Source: an uncultured Bacteroidaceae bacterium (GTDB lineage: Bacteria; Bacteroidota; Bacteroidia; Bacteroidales; Bacteroidaceae). From it: a stretch of DNA of 14,377 bases. Below are positions 1-7,635 of the stretch, piece after piece. A program made the translations under genes and the position numbers. Below the pieces are notes generated by a model. It was not told the origin of the DNA, did not search any database, and worked only from the letters and a program-made list of their open reading frames with translations. Every line of letters begins with the position of its first letter. Positions within the stretch are counted from its first letter, which is position 1. The stretch lies in assembly GCA_904501775.1 (NCBI GenBank), contig CAJGCJ010000041.1, forward strand, positions 1 to 14,377, read 5' to 3'.

Positions 1-423
1 CAGCGCATAGCAAACAATCTTCAGCCATTACAGGATGTAGGCCTTGCATACATAAAACTCGGACAATCTTCATCGACACTTTCGGGTGGCGAGAACCAGC
101 GTGTCAAGCTTGCCTATTACCTGAGCATGCAGAGCGATAAGCCCACAATGTTCATCTTCGACGAGCCTACCACAGGACTCCACTTCCACGACATAAAGAA
201 ACTGCTCGACAGTTTCCGTAGATTGATAGAACGCGGACACACCCTTGTGATTATTGAGCATAACATTGATGTAATAAAATGCGCCGACTACCTGATAGAC
301 CTTGGCCCCGACGGTGGTGAGAATGGCGGTAACCTTATAGCAGCCGGCACGCCCGAAGAGGTAGCAGCATGCGAAGCATCATACACAGGGCGTTATCTGA
401 AGGAGAAACTCAGGATGCAATAA
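1..423 (+). CDS. uvrA: UvrABC excinuclease subunit A, C-terminal fragment (5' end outside window)
   Basis: This is the last 140 codons of UvrA, the DNA damage-sensing ATPase of nucleotide excision repair, which loads UvrB at lesions in the cytoplasm. The reading frame is open from base 1 and ends in TAA at 421-423. What is visible is the second ABC ATPase half: the lead-in VGLAYIKLGQSSSTLSGGE, with the ABC signature LSGGE at bases 79-93; the Walker B stretch FIFDEPTTGLHF from about base 151; and the H-loop IIEHN, with its His at 259-261. The C-terminal part (DLGPDGGENGG, then AAGTPEEV and YTGRYLKEKL) is the usual UvrA ending. The insert between signature and Walker B has the form common in Bacteroidota. 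The zinc finger and UvrB-binding domain would lie upstream, so I cannot exclude a UvrA2-type paralogue. It converges with the CHR genes across a 133-bp gap. Confidence 0.93.
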   Translation, partial: QRIANNLQPLQDVGLAYIKLGQSSSTLSGGENQRVKLAYYLSMQSDKPTMFIFDEPTTGLHFHDIKKLLDSFRRLIERGHTLVIIEHNIDVIKCADYLIDLGPDGGENGGNLIAAGTPEEVAACEASYTGRYLKEKLRMQ

Positions 424-556
424 AAACAGAATATTAGACCCGTTCATTTCTTAAAATTTATGATAGTTCTATTTAAGATTGTCGAAATTTTGAGCAAAGC
501 GTGTCAATAGTTGTTAGATAAATCAAGAACGACCATATATATTCAGGCGTACATCC
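424..556. other. Convergent intergenic gap between uvrA and the CHR pair
   Basis: AT-rich spacer of 133 bp between two genes that point at each other. I looked for an intrinsic terminator (GC-rich stem followed by a T run) on both strands and found only short, weak inverted repeats. I also see no small gene or RNA here. Termination may be Rho-dependent or may use structures I cannot judge by eye. Confidence 0.6.
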
Positions 557-1141
557 TCAACCCTGCACACCATAAACAATTCCGCCTATTGCACCGCAGA
601 TAACAAGTATAAGAATTGGACTTATCTTGAACAGGCGGAGTGCCACAAATGCAAATAGGAAGAGTGCGACACTGACCCAGAAGTGCAAAGAATCGACAGC
701 GAAAGAGCCGAAATTGGCACTGTTCATAAGCAACAAGGCTGCAGAAGCGATAAGACCAACCACCGTAGGACGCAATACCTTAAAAAGCGCCTCAACACGC
801 TTGTGCTTACTATATTTCATAAAATAGCGGCTCACTATTATCATAAGCACAAAGGAGGGCAACATTACCGCAAACGATGCTGTGAGAGAGCCCACAACAG
901 CCATAAGAGGCGAGCCACCGACATTGACAACAGCTGTATACCCGACATAGGTAGCCGAATTTATTCCAATAGGTCCGGGAGTCATCTGGCTCACTGCCAC
1001 AATATCGGTAAACTCCTGCATTGTCATCCAGCCATAGCGTGTAACCACCTCGCCCTGTATAAGCGAGAGCATGCCGTAGCCACCTCCGAAACCGAAGAGG
1101 CCTATTTTAAAGAAGGTATAGAAGAGTTCGATCAGTATCAT
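557..1141 (-). CDS. Chromate transporter family (CHR), short-chain protein, second of a pair
   Basis: A 194-residue hydrophobic inner-membrane protein of the CHR family. Characterised members export chromate in exchange or symport with small ions, but the natural substrate of CHR pairs in anaerobes is not known. The family marks are the N-terminal glycine-rich segment (FKIGLFGFGGGYGM, residues 11-24) and the signature SQMTPGPIGINSATYVGY at about residues 51-68, followed by several predicted membrane segments (about 75-105, 122-140, 152-170, 174-192). At roughly 190 residues it is one half of the classical ~400-residue ChrA. The other half is the preceding gene. Its ATG shares an ATGA with that gene's TGA (1138-1141), so the two are very likely translated together and may form a heterodimer. 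The chromate label is a family name; the substrate is inference. Confidence 0.9.
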   Translation of the reverse strand: MILIELFYTFFKIGLFGFGGGYGMLSLIQGEVVTRYGWMTMQEFTDIVAVSQMTPGPIGINSATYVGYTAVVNVGGSPLMAVVGSLTASFAVMLPSFVLMIIVSRYFMKYSKHKRVEALFKVLRPTVVGLIASAALLLMNSANFGSFAVDSLHFWVSVALFLFAFVALRLFKISPILILVICGAIGGIVYGVQG

Positions 1142-1683
1142 GCCTTACCTCCTTTCACCAATCCCCAGAGCAGACCACCTGCAACAGCTGCCATAATAAC
1201 ATATACAGGTGACACTCCGAAGAGAACAATCAACAGAGCCGAGAGAACAGGTATCCACACATTTGTCCACCCTATGCGTGCACTCTTCGCCATTGTAAAG
1301 ACAGGTGCAGCTATAAGTGCAACAACTGCCGGGCGCACTCCCTTGAAAATATTGTTTACCATTTCGTTGTCGCTGAAACTACTGAAGAAGGCTGCAATAA
1401 GCAATATTATAATTACTGAGGGCAACACATTCCCGAGCGATGCCACAACAGCACCGACCTTCCCACGCAGTTTATAACCGACAAAGGTGGATATATTGAC
1501 AGCAAATACTCCGGGAGCCGACTGTGCTACAGCCAGCAGATCGACAAACTCCTCTTTTGTTACCCAGCAGTTACGTTCCACCACATCGCGTTCAATGAGC
1601 GGAATCATGGCATATCCGCCTCCAATGGTAAAGAGGCCTATTTTAAAAAAGGTAATAAAGAGTTTTCCAAGTGCCACACTCAT
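1138..1683 (-). CDS. Chromate transporter family (CHR), short-chain protein, first of a pair
   Basis: A 181-residue membrane protein homologous to its downstream partner. It carries the same two marks: FKIGLFTIGGGYAM at residues 13-26 and AQSAPGVFAVNISTFVGY at about residues 53-70. In the partner the corresponding core reads SQMTPGPIGINSATYVGY. Predicted membrane segments lie near residues 78-100, 116-132, 141-156 and 158-176. The sequence divergence between the halves, together with the gene pairing, is typical of heterodimeric short-chain CHR systems, whose two proteins are thought to insert with opposite topology. The ATG at 1683 is chosen because it directly precedes the conserved N-terminus. 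No Shine-Dalgarno sequence is evident. A perfect 34-bp palindrome ends 16 nt before the start, leaving no room for a promoter between them. Expression must come from read-through of purL or from a promoter upstream of the palindrome. Confidence 0.9.
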   Translation of the reverse strand: MSVALGKLFITFFKIGLFTIGGGYAMIPLIERDVVERNCWVTKEEFVDLLAVAQSAPGVFAVNISTFVGYKLRGKVGAVVASLGNVLPSVIIILLIAAFFSSFSDNEMVNNIFKGVRPAVVALIAAPVFTMAKSARIGWTNVWIPVLSALLIVLFGVSPVYVIMAAVAGGLLWGLVKGGKA

Positions 1684-1699
1684 CTGTTTTCTATTATTA

Positions 1700-1733
1700 A
1701 ATTAAAGAGGATGCAATTGCATCCTCTTTAATT
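1700..1733 (-). terminator. Perfect 34-bp palindrome, likely intrinsic terminator of purL
   Basis: The arm AATTAAAGAGGATGCAA (1700-1716) is the exact reverse complement of 1717-1733. As RNA it can fold into a 15-bp stem with an AATT loop and a GAGGATGC core. On the minus strand it lies 44 nt after the purL stop, and the stem ends in CTCTTTAATT followed by TAAT, a modest T-rich tail. Stems of the GGATGC/GCATCC kind with A/T-rich flanks are common terminators in Bacteroidota. The symmetry would also suit a dimeric DNA-binding protein, so an operator for the CHR pair is the alternative. Confidence 0.6.
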
Positions 1734-1777
1734 CAGGGGTTAAATATGTTTTAAGCTATTATGCTTACTTACCTTAT

Positions 1778-4700
1778 TTATTTTGTCTTCTCGGCAACCC
1801 AATTGTATGCGTTGCGGAAAATCTCAATCCAAGGTGTCACATCATCGGCAATGTGGTTCTGAGGATAGTTAGCACACTGCCAAGGGAAGATAGCACGCTC
1901 GGGGTGAGGCATCATTGCCACATGGCGGCCGTTGGCGCTTGCAAGAGCAGCAACATTATATGACGAGCCGTTGGGGTTAGCGGGATATCCCTCGTATGAG
2001 TACTGTGCCACGATATTGTAACGTTCAGCATCATAGGGAAGTTCGAACTTACCCTCACCGTGAGCCACCCATACACCCAAACGGCTGTTCGACAATGAAC
2101 CGAACAACACGCTGTTGTTCTGCGGGATGTTCACACCAACGAACGAAGACTCGAACTTGTGAGAGTTGTTGTGACGCATATATCCGCGTTTCTCATGTTC
2201 GGGGTTGATGAGGTTGAGCTCCATCATCAACTGACAACCGTTACAGATACCGAGTGACAGAGTATCCTCGCGCTCATAGAAACGGTCGAGTGCCGCCTTA
2301 GCCTTGGGGTTATACAAGAAGCCACCAGCCCATCCCTTAGCCGAGCCAAGAACGTCTGAGTTAGAGAAACCACCACAGAATACGATGAAGTTAACCTCGT
2401 CGAGTGTCTCGCGGCCGCTGATAAGGTCGGTCATAGTAACATCCTTTACATCGAAGCCTGCAAGATGCATTGCATATGCCATTTCGCGCTCACCATTTGT
2501 ACCCTTCTCGCGGATGATTGCAGCGCGTACGCCCGATTTCTCGCGACGGTCGGCCGACATTCCGTAACTGTCGAGCATACCTGTGAAGTTGACAGGCAGG
2601 CGGAAACGCAAGGGCTGAACCTTGTAGTTGCGCAGACGTTCGTCGGCACAGCCGTTAAAACTTTGCTTGCGATCCATGAGATATGAACTGTCGAACCATA
2701 CATCGCGGTAGTGGTCAACATCGAACAGGCGTGTACGTTTATTCTTGGTTACAGCAATATGACGTTTCTTTGTAGGCACACCAATCTTCATGAAGCAGAT
2801 ACCTGCATCGTCCAATATCTGCTGCATACGGCATTTATCCTTGTCGGCAACTTGAATTACAAGTGCGGGGTTCTCGGCAAAGAGCAACTTCACCAAATCA
2901 TCCTCGGCCAAGTTGTTAAGGTCTATCTCCATACCGCCCTCTACATTTGCAAAGCACATCTCAAGCAATGTTGTAATAAGACCACCTGCCGAAATATCGT
3001 GACCGGCGAGCACAATACCCTCCTTAACCAATGCCTGAACCGCATCGAATGTCTCGGCAAAATACTCGGGATTCTGTACCGAAGGAACGTCGCTACCTAC
3101 GCAGTTAAGTGTCTGAGCAAATGCAGAACCTCCAAGACGCAGATTGTCGAAGCTGAAGTCGATATGATAGAATGCACTCTTAGGCTCGTTCACCATTACG
3201 GGAGAAACAACCTTGCGTACATCTGAAACCTCGCCGCCTGCCGATACGATAACTGTTCCCGGGCTGATAACCTTTGTTCCGTCGGGATATTTCTGTGTCA
3301 TAGAAAGTGAATCCTTTCCTGTAGGCACATTCACCTTGAGCTCGCAACAGAAGTCTGACAGTGCCTCAACACCACGATAGAGACGTGCATCCTCACCCTC
3401 TTGTGAGCGGCAGGGCCACATCCAGTTGGCACTGAGCGAAACAGTCTTTATACCATCGCTGAGCGGAGCCAGCACGATATTGGTAAGAGCCTCGGCAACT
3501 GCGAGCACAGAGCCCTTTGCAGGGTCGGCCAGACCGGCCTGAGGCGCGTGACCGATAGAGGTTGCGATACCCTTTGTTCCACGATAGTCGAGAGTAACCA
3601 CACCACAGTCGCTCAAGGGGAGCTGAATCTCACCCTGACACTGCTGACGTGCAATCTTGCCTGTTACCGAACGGTCTACCTTGTTTGTAAGCCAGTCCTT
3701 ACATGCTACAGCCTCGAGACGCAGAACATCGGTAAGATACTCTTCGATATTCTCTACATCATATTCGGCATTCTTATATTTGCGCTCAACGGTTTTATCA
3801 ACCATATATGTCTTGGGAGAAGAGCCGAACATCTGACTTACCGAGAGGTCGAAAGGACGTACACCATCGGCCTGCTCAAAAGCGAAACGTGCATCACCGG
3901 TAGTCTCACCGACAACATAAAGAGGAGCACGCTCACGCTCGGCTACCTTGCGTACATACTCAATTGCATCCTCTTTGATAAGAAGACCCATACGCTCCTG
4001 CGACTCGTTTGCAATAATCTCCTTAGCCGAGAGAGTCTTGTCACCTACGGGCAAGTTTGCCATATTGATGACACCACCGCAATCCTCAACAAGCTCAGAG
4101 AGACAGTTTACATGACCAGCCGAGCCGTGGTCGTGGATTGAAACAACGGGGTTGGTCTCGTCCTCGCACAATGCACGCACTACGTTGTATGCACGTTTCT
4201 GCATCTCGGCATTGGCACGCTGCACAGCGTTCAGCTCGATACCTGATGAGTAACGGCCTGTGTCAACCGATGACACTGAGCCACCGCCAAGACCGATGCG
4301 ATAGTTGTCGCCACCCATTACAACAACTTTGTTGCCCTTCTCGGGTGCACCCTTAAGGCAGTCGCGGCGTGTACCGTAGCCCACACCGCCGGCAAGCATA
4401 ATCACCTTGTCATATCCGTAAACCTCGTTGTTCTCGGCATGCTCGAATGTAAGCACCGAACCACAGATAAGCGGCTGACCGAACTTGTTACCGAAGTCTG
4501 AAGCTCCGTTCGAAGCCTTGATAAGAATTTGTTCGGGAGTCTGGTACAACCATTTGCGAACGGGGAGAAGGTCTTCCCATTTGCGGTCGTCGTATGTACG
4601 GGGATATGATGTCATGTAAACAGCAGTTCCTGCGATGGGCCATGAGCCTTTACCACCACCCATACGGTCGCGAATCTCACCACCTGTACCTGTAGAAGCA

Positions 4701-5479
4701 CCGTTGAAAGGCTCTACTGGTGTTGGGAAGTTGTGTGTCTCGGCCTTGAGCGATATTACTGTTTCAATATCCTTTATCACGAAATAGTCGGGCATAGAGT
4801 GGTCGGCAGGAGCGAACTGCTCTACTACTGGGCCCTGTGCAAATGCCACATTGTCCTTATAGGCCGAGATAATCTTGTTGGGATTCTCGTTTGTGGTCTT
4901 TTTAATCATTGCAAAGAGTGACGAAGGCATCTCTTCGCCATCAATGATGAATGTACCACCAAAGATTTTGTGGCGGCAGTGTTCCGAGTTGATCTGTGCA
5001 AAACCGAACACCTCACTGTCGGTAAGCTTACGTCCGAGCTCACCCTCTACACGATGCAGGTAATCGATTTCCTCTTTTGAGAGAGCAAGGCCCTCGGCCT
5101 CGTTATAGCTGTCAAGGTCCTCGATGAACTCAATAGGCTTGGGCTCTATGTTTATTTTAAAGATACTCTGATCGAGACCTTTGTACATGCGCTGCAACAT
5201 TGGGTCGTACTCGGCATCCTCACTTTTAACTGCAAAATACTCCTCGATGCGCACAATACCCTCGAGGCCCATGTTTTGGGTTATCTCAACGGCATTGGTA
5301 CTCCAAGGAGTTACCATTTCGCGACGGGGACCAACGAAATAACCCTCCATGGTTTCAGCCTCAACGAGAGCAGCCTCACCATACAACCAACAAAGTTTCT
5401 CTATCTCATTCTCATTCAAAGTATGGCTAATTTCGGTTGCGATAACCGAATTACCCGGTGTTCTGAAAAAGTAAATCAT
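1778..5479 (-). CDS. purL: Phosphoribosylformylglycinamidine synthase, large single-chain type
   Basis: A 1233-residue cytoplasmic enzyme that makes formylglycinamidine ribonucleotide from FGAR, glutamine and ATP (fourth step of de novo IMP synthesis). It is the fused form, so no separate PurS or PurQ is needed. In order: a PurS-like N-terminal region (about 1-140); a linker with the signature INSEHCRHKIF (163-173); a first AIR-synthase-like ATP-binding half with ETHNFPTPVEPFNGASTGTG (247-266); a second half from about 600 containing PTGKDSLSM (719-727) and GHDISAGGL (826-834); and a class I glutamine amidotransferase domain from about 985 to the end. The amidotransferase triad is visible: Cys1079 in LGICNGCQLM, then His1192 and Glu1194 in MMPHPERAIFPW. 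The length is normal for the family, with no frameshift or internal stop. The ATG at 5479 opens directly into the conserved MIYFFRTPG start. It is probably monocistronic. The spacer upstream is structured, but I could not place its promoter firmly. Confidence 0.98.
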   Translation of the reverse strand: MIYFFRTPGNSVIATEISHTLNENEIEKLCWLYGEAALVEAETMEGYFVGPRREMVTPWSTNAVEITQNMGLEGIVRIEEYFAVKSEDAEYDPMLQRMYKGLDQSIFKINIEPKPIEFIEDLDSYNEAEGLALSKEEIDYLHRVEGELGRKLTDSEVFGFAQINSEHCRHKIFGGTFIIDGEEMPSSLFAMIKKTTNENPNKIISAYKDNVAFAQGPVVEQFAPADHSMPDYFVIKDIETVISLKAETHNFPTPVEPFNGASTGTGGEIRDRMGGGKGSWPIAGTAVYMTSYPRTYDDRKWEDLLPVRKWLYQTPEQILIKASNGASDFGNKFGQPLICGSVLTFEHAENNEVYGYDKVIMLAGGVGYGTRRDCLKGAPEKGNKVVVMGGDNYRIGLGGGSVSSVDTGRYSSGIELNAVQRANAEMQKRAYNVVRALCEDETNPVVSIHDHGSAGHVNCLSELVEDCGGVINMANLPVGDKTLSAKEIIANESQERMGLLIKEDAIEYVRKVAERERAPLYVVGETTGDARFAFEQADGVRPFDLSVSQMFGSSPKTYMVDKTVERKYKNAEYDVENIEEYLTDVLRLEAVACKDWLTNKVDRSVTGKIARQQCQGEIQLPLSDCGVVTLDYRGTKGIATSIGHAPQAGLADPAKGSVLAVAEALTNIVLAPLSDGIKTVSLSANWMWPCRSQEGEDARLYRGVEALSDFCCELKVNVPTGKDSLSMTQKYPDGTKVISPGTVIVSAGGEVSDVRKVVSPVMVNEPKSAFYHIDFSFDNLRLGGSAFAQTLNCVGSDVPSVQNPEYFAETFDAVQALVKEGIVLAGHDISAGGLITTLLEMCFANVEGGMEIDLNNLAEDDLVKLLFAENPALVIQVADKDKCRMQQILDDAGICFMKIGVPTKKRHIAVTKNKRTRLFDVDHYRDVWFDSSYLMDRKQSFNGCADERLRNYKVQPLRFRLPVNFTGMLDSYGMSADRREKSGVRAAIIREKGTNGEREMAYAMHLAGFDVKDVTMTDLISGRETLDEVNFIVFCGGFSNSDVLGSAKGWAGGFLYNPKAKAALDRFYEREDTLSLGICNGCQLMMELNLINPEHEKRGYMRHNNSHKFESSFVGVNIPQNNSVLFGSLSNSRLGVWVAHGEGKFELPYDAERYNIVAQYSYEGYPANPNGSSYNVAALASANGRHVAMMPHPERAIFPWQCANYPQNHIADDVTPWIEIFRNAYNWVAEKTK

Positions 5480-5525
5480 AAAAGATTGTTATATTAGTTA
5501 TTCATTCAATTCTCTTTTTCAGGGC

Positions 5526-5605
5526 CTGCACACCGTTTGCAGTGGCAGCAGACTCCCTGCATGATGCATGCATCCCGCAATCGGACGCACACTCACACTT
5601 GAGTG
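5526..5605. repeat. Cluster of three short inverted repeats in the purL leader
   Basis: Three exact small palindromes lie within 80 bp: CTGCA at 5526-5530 paired with TGCAG at 5538-5542; the gapless 12-mer GATGCATGCATC at 5563-5574; and CACTCA at 5590-5595 paired with TGAGTG at 5600-5605 around a CACT loop. Read on the minus strand they would fall in the untranslated leader of purL if its promoter lies near 5610. They could be RNA hairpins, operator half-sites or chance. None has a T tract that would make it a terminator. Confidence 0.4.
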
Positions 5606-5719
5606 CGAAGATAAAACAAAAAAATGAGAATGAAGACACTTTCACTCCCCTTTTATTAAATAAGGTTATTATTTCCGAGAATATTTGGCAGAGCGACATC
5701 GGCATGAGATTATTTTTTA

Positions 5720-5727
5720 TATTTTTG
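5720..5727 (+). promoter_or_regulatory. Candidate -7 promoter element for the ZIP gene
   Basis: TATTTTTG is an exact match to the Bacteroidota primary sigma -7 box TAnnTTTG. It sits 30 nt before the ATG at 5758, which predicts a transcript start near 5733 and a leader of roughly 25 nt. No convincing -33 TTTG is found at the expected spacing; that box is often poorly conserved. The region is T-rich, so a chance match is possible. The site lies inside the frame that would be translated from the upstream GTG at 5542, which argues for the downstream ATG. Confidence 0.5.
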
Positions 5728-5757
5728 CATGTTACAGCAATCAAAACAAGTCAAACC

Positions 5758-6531
5758 ATGGACAATATACTTATAGGATTTTCTATACCATTTATTGGCA
5801 CCACATTAGGTGCTGCAACGGTTTTTCTTATCCGTGACAAGATTAAGGACAGTGCACAAAAACTGATGCTCGGATTCGCATCGGGCATAATGACAGCCGC
5901 ATGTTTCTGGTCGCTGCTGCAGCCTGCCCTTGAACAGTGCGGCGAGGGCATAGCAGCAATGCTGCCTGTACTTTTGGGCTTCATCGCAGGAATGGGATTT
6001 CTTTTCATTCTCGACTCGTATGTACCTCACCAGCACATCGAGGATAGTAATTCCGAGGGCGTACGCTCATCACTTCCCCGCTCCATAAAACTAATCTTGG
6101 CCGTTGCGCTCCACAACATCCCCGAGGGCATGGCTATAGGTGTGGTTTTCGCAGGAGTCGCCAACGGAGAAACGGCACTATCGTTTGCCGGTGCCCTTGC
6201 CCTGTCGATAGGTATGGCAATACAGAACATTCCCGAGGGAGCAATCATATCAATTCCATTGCGCACCGAAGGAAAGAGCCGACGAAAAGCATTCATAATG
6301 GGAATGTTATCGGGATTGGTGGAGCCTGTCGCCGCTGTTCTGACGCTTCTATTTCTGGGTGGCAATTTGGGTGCAATGCCTATAATTCTGGCATTTGCGG
6401 CAGGTGCGATGATTTATGTCATTATCGAGGAACTTATACCGTCGTCACAGGCTGGCAAACACAGCAATGTAGGCACCATTGGGTTTGCCTTCGGATTCGT
6501 AATAATGATGGTACTCGATGCGGCACTATAA
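5758..6531 (+). CDS. ZIP family divalent metal transporter (GufA-like)
   Basis: A 257-residue inner-membrane protein predicted to import divalent metal ions, probably zinc with other transition metals possible. About eight membrane segments are visible, with a short polar loop near residues 90-110 that contains HQH. The metal-site helices are clear: HNIPEG (119-124) in TM4 and QNIPEG (156-161) in TM5, with Glu189 in SGLVEP supplying the TM6 ligand. By comparison with the structurally studied Bordetella ZIP, His119, Asn120 and Glu123 plus Gln156 and Glu160 match site residues, and Asn157 replaces the Asp there. The TM5 Gln (rather than the His of ZupT) points to the GufA branch. I chose the ATG at 5758 over the in-frame GTG at 5542 because conserved sequence begins here and the likely promoter lies just upstream. 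Its own promoter and the 115-bp gap before nuoA make it a separate unit. Metal specificity cannot be read from the sequence. Confidence 0.92.
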   Translation: MDNILIGFSIPFIGTTLGAATVFLIRDKIKDSAQKLMLGFASGIMTAACFWSLLQPALEQCGEGIAAMLPVLLGFIAGMGFLFILDSYVPHQHIEDSNSEGVRSSLPRSIKLILAVALHNIPEGMAIGVVFAGVANGETALSFAGALALSIGMAIQNIPEGAIISIPLRTEGKSRRKAFIMGMLSGLVEPVAAVLTLLFLGGNLGAMPIILAFAAGAMIYVIIEELIPSSQAGKHSNVGTIGFAFGFVIMMVLDAAL

Positions 6532-6583
6532 ATTTTTATTATTTTCCTATAAAAAAAACATCCACCCCAAAACTTATTTTTAC

Positions 6584-6591
6584 TACATTTG
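6584..6591 (+). promoter_or_regulatory. Candidate -7 promoter element of the nuo operon
   Basis: TACATTTG matches the Bacteroidota -7 consensus TAnnTTTG exactly. It lies in the AT-rich gap between the ZIP gene and nuoA, 55 nt before the nuoA ATG, predicting a transcript start near 6597 and a leader of about 50 nt. No TTTG is seen at the -33 position. As the only strong match in the gap ahead of a run of nine tightly packed genes, it is the best candidate for the operon promoter. Confidence 0.55.
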
Positions 6592-6646
6592 CGAAGTTTC
6601 GTAAAACGGACACATTTCAACAGGATAAAAATTAGAATCAAGAGAT

Positions 6647-6997
6647 ATGAATTTCGTTCTACTGTTCACAATGATTGTGGCATCGCTGCTGCTCGTATTC
6701 GCCGGAATGCTGGTAGCAAGACTCATTTCGCCACGCACACACAACAAGCAAAAAGGAGAGGCTTATGAGTGTGGTATACCATCACAAGGTGAGACTTGGG
6801 TTCACTTCAGAGCCGGTTACTACCTGTTTGCAATTCTCTTCCTGATGTTTGACATTGAGACTGTATTCCTGTTTCCTTGGGCAACAATTGTTCAGGAACT
6901 TGGCCTGAATGCCCTGCTTGGAGTACTATTCTTCCTTTTCATCTTAGTATTGGGCCTTGCATACGCTTGGCGTAAAAAAGCACTTGAATGGAAATGA
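6647..6997 (+). CDS. nuoA: NADH-quinone oxidoreductase-type complex I, subunit A
   Basis: A 116-residue membrane subunit of complex I that sits where the membrane arm meets the quinone-reducing arm. It shows three membrane segments (about residues 3-26, 58-80, 86-108). The loop after the first helix carries the family motif YECGI (40-44), and the second helix carries FDIETVFLFPWA (68-79), whose acidic residues Asp69 and Glu71 correspond to conserved acidic positions in bacterial NuoA. Length and motifs are normal. It is the first gene of the operon, behind the TACATTTG promoter. Its TGA (6995-6997) lies inside the start region of nuoB, so the two are probably translationally coupled. Confidence 0.97.
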   Translation: MNFVLLFTMIVASLLLVFAGMLVARLISPRTHNKQKGEAYECGIPSQGETWVHFRAGYYLFAILFLMFDIETVFLFPWATIVQELGLNALLGVLFFLFILVLGLAYAWRKKALEWK

Positions 6998-7635
6998 AAA
7001 AGCCTGTTATCAAATCTATCCCATACGAGGAGTTCAAAGACAACGAAACCCTCGAGGCTCTTATACAGGAGCTTAACAAAGAGCGCACCAACGTACTTGT
7101 GGGCAAGCTCGACGACCTTATAAACTGGGGACGCAGCAACTCTTTGTGGTCGCTTACCTTTGCAACCAGCTGTTGCGGTATTGAGTTCATGGCAGTAGGT
7201 GCTGCACGATACGACTTCGCCCGTTTCGGATTCGAGGTTACAAGAAACTCACCCCGTCAGGCCGACCTCATAATGGTCGCAGGTACAATAACCCACAAAA
7301 TGGCACCTGTGCTGAAGCGTCTTTACGACCAGATGGCCGAGCCCAAATATGTGGTTGCCGTCGGAGGATGCGCCATAAGCGGAGGACCTTTCAAGGGGTC
7401 GTACCATGTGCTTAACGGTGTTGACAAGATTATCCCTGTGGATGTATATATCCCCGGATGCCCCCCACGCCCCGAGGCCATGCTCTATGGCATGATGCAG
7501 TTGCAGCGTAAAGTAAAGGTCGAGAACTTCTTCGGTGACAAGAACCGCAAGCACAAGCGCAGCGAAATGCCTTCGGATCCTATAATTGTCACTAATGTTC
7601 CTATTTCACAAAACGAAAATTCAGAAGAGAAATGA
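6988..7635 (+). CDS. nuoB: Complex I subunit B (carries iron-sulfur cluster N2)
   Basis: A 215-residue peripheral subunit that holds the terminal 4Fe-4S cluster N2, which hands electrons to quinone. The four ligands are all present: the adjacent Cys62-Cys63 in ATSCCGIEF, Cys128 in VGGCAISGG and Cys158 in IPGCPPRPEA. The hydrophobic/arginine-rich stretch ARYDFARFGFEV (73-84) is also typical. Two ATGs are possible. The one at 6988 gives MEMKKPVIKS, while the one at 6994 forms an ATGA overlap with the nuoA stop and gives MKKPVIKS. I list the longer form, but the overlap makes 6994 quite possible. The last ~30 residues are charged and variable. Its stop overlaps the nuoCD start by ATGA (7632-7635). 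Confidence 0.96.
   Translation: MEMKKPVIKSIPYEEFKDNETLEALIQELNKERTNVLVGKLDDLINWGRSNSLWSLTFATSCCGIEFMAVGAARYDFARFGFEVTRNSPRQADLIMVAGTITHKMAPVLKRLYDQMAEPKYVVAVGGCAISGGPFKGSYHVLNGVDKIIPVDVYIPGCPPRPEAMLYGMMQLQRKVKVENFFGDKNRKHKRSEMPSDPIIVTNVPISQNENSEEK

Larger units (their letters stand above)
5480..5757. other. Divergent spacer between purL and the ZIP transporter gene
   Basis: A 278-bp non-coding stretch that must hold promoters for both flanking genes. The ZIP promoter is proposed at 5720-5727. For purL, the best minus-strand match to the -7 box TAnnTTTG is TATCTTCG (complement of 5606-5613). It has one mismatch and no -33 partner, and would give a leader of more than 100 nt that contains the small inverted repeats at 5526-5605. 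I see no match to a known purine riboswitch core. Open frames crossing the spacer (an upstream GTG at 5542 on +, an 80-codon frame ending at 5502 on -) look accidental. Confidence 0.5.

Noticed and set aside
683..1477. Long plus-strand open frame (264 codons) over the CHR genes
   Set aside because: It is antisense to two recognisable overlapping membrane-protein genes; its Cys/His/Arg-rich composition is that of a complementary-strand shadow.
3548..4141. Plus-strand open frame of 197 codons inside purL
   Set aside because: It lies entirely antisense to conserved PurL sequence and has no family features.
5606..5613. Minus-strand TATCTTCG as the purL promoter
   Set aside because: One mismatch to TAnnTTTG and no -33 partner; too weak to annotate as a feature of its own.
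5502..5744. 80-codon minus-strand frame ending just before purL, a possible leader peptide gene
   Set aside because: Its composition is odd, it overlaps the divergent promoter region, and it shows no ribosome-binding site or recognisable sequence.
5542..5757. N-terminal extension of the ZIP protein from an upstream GTG
   Set aside because: The added 72 residues resemble no ZIP domain, the likely promoter lies inside them, and conserved sequence starts at the ATG at 5758.
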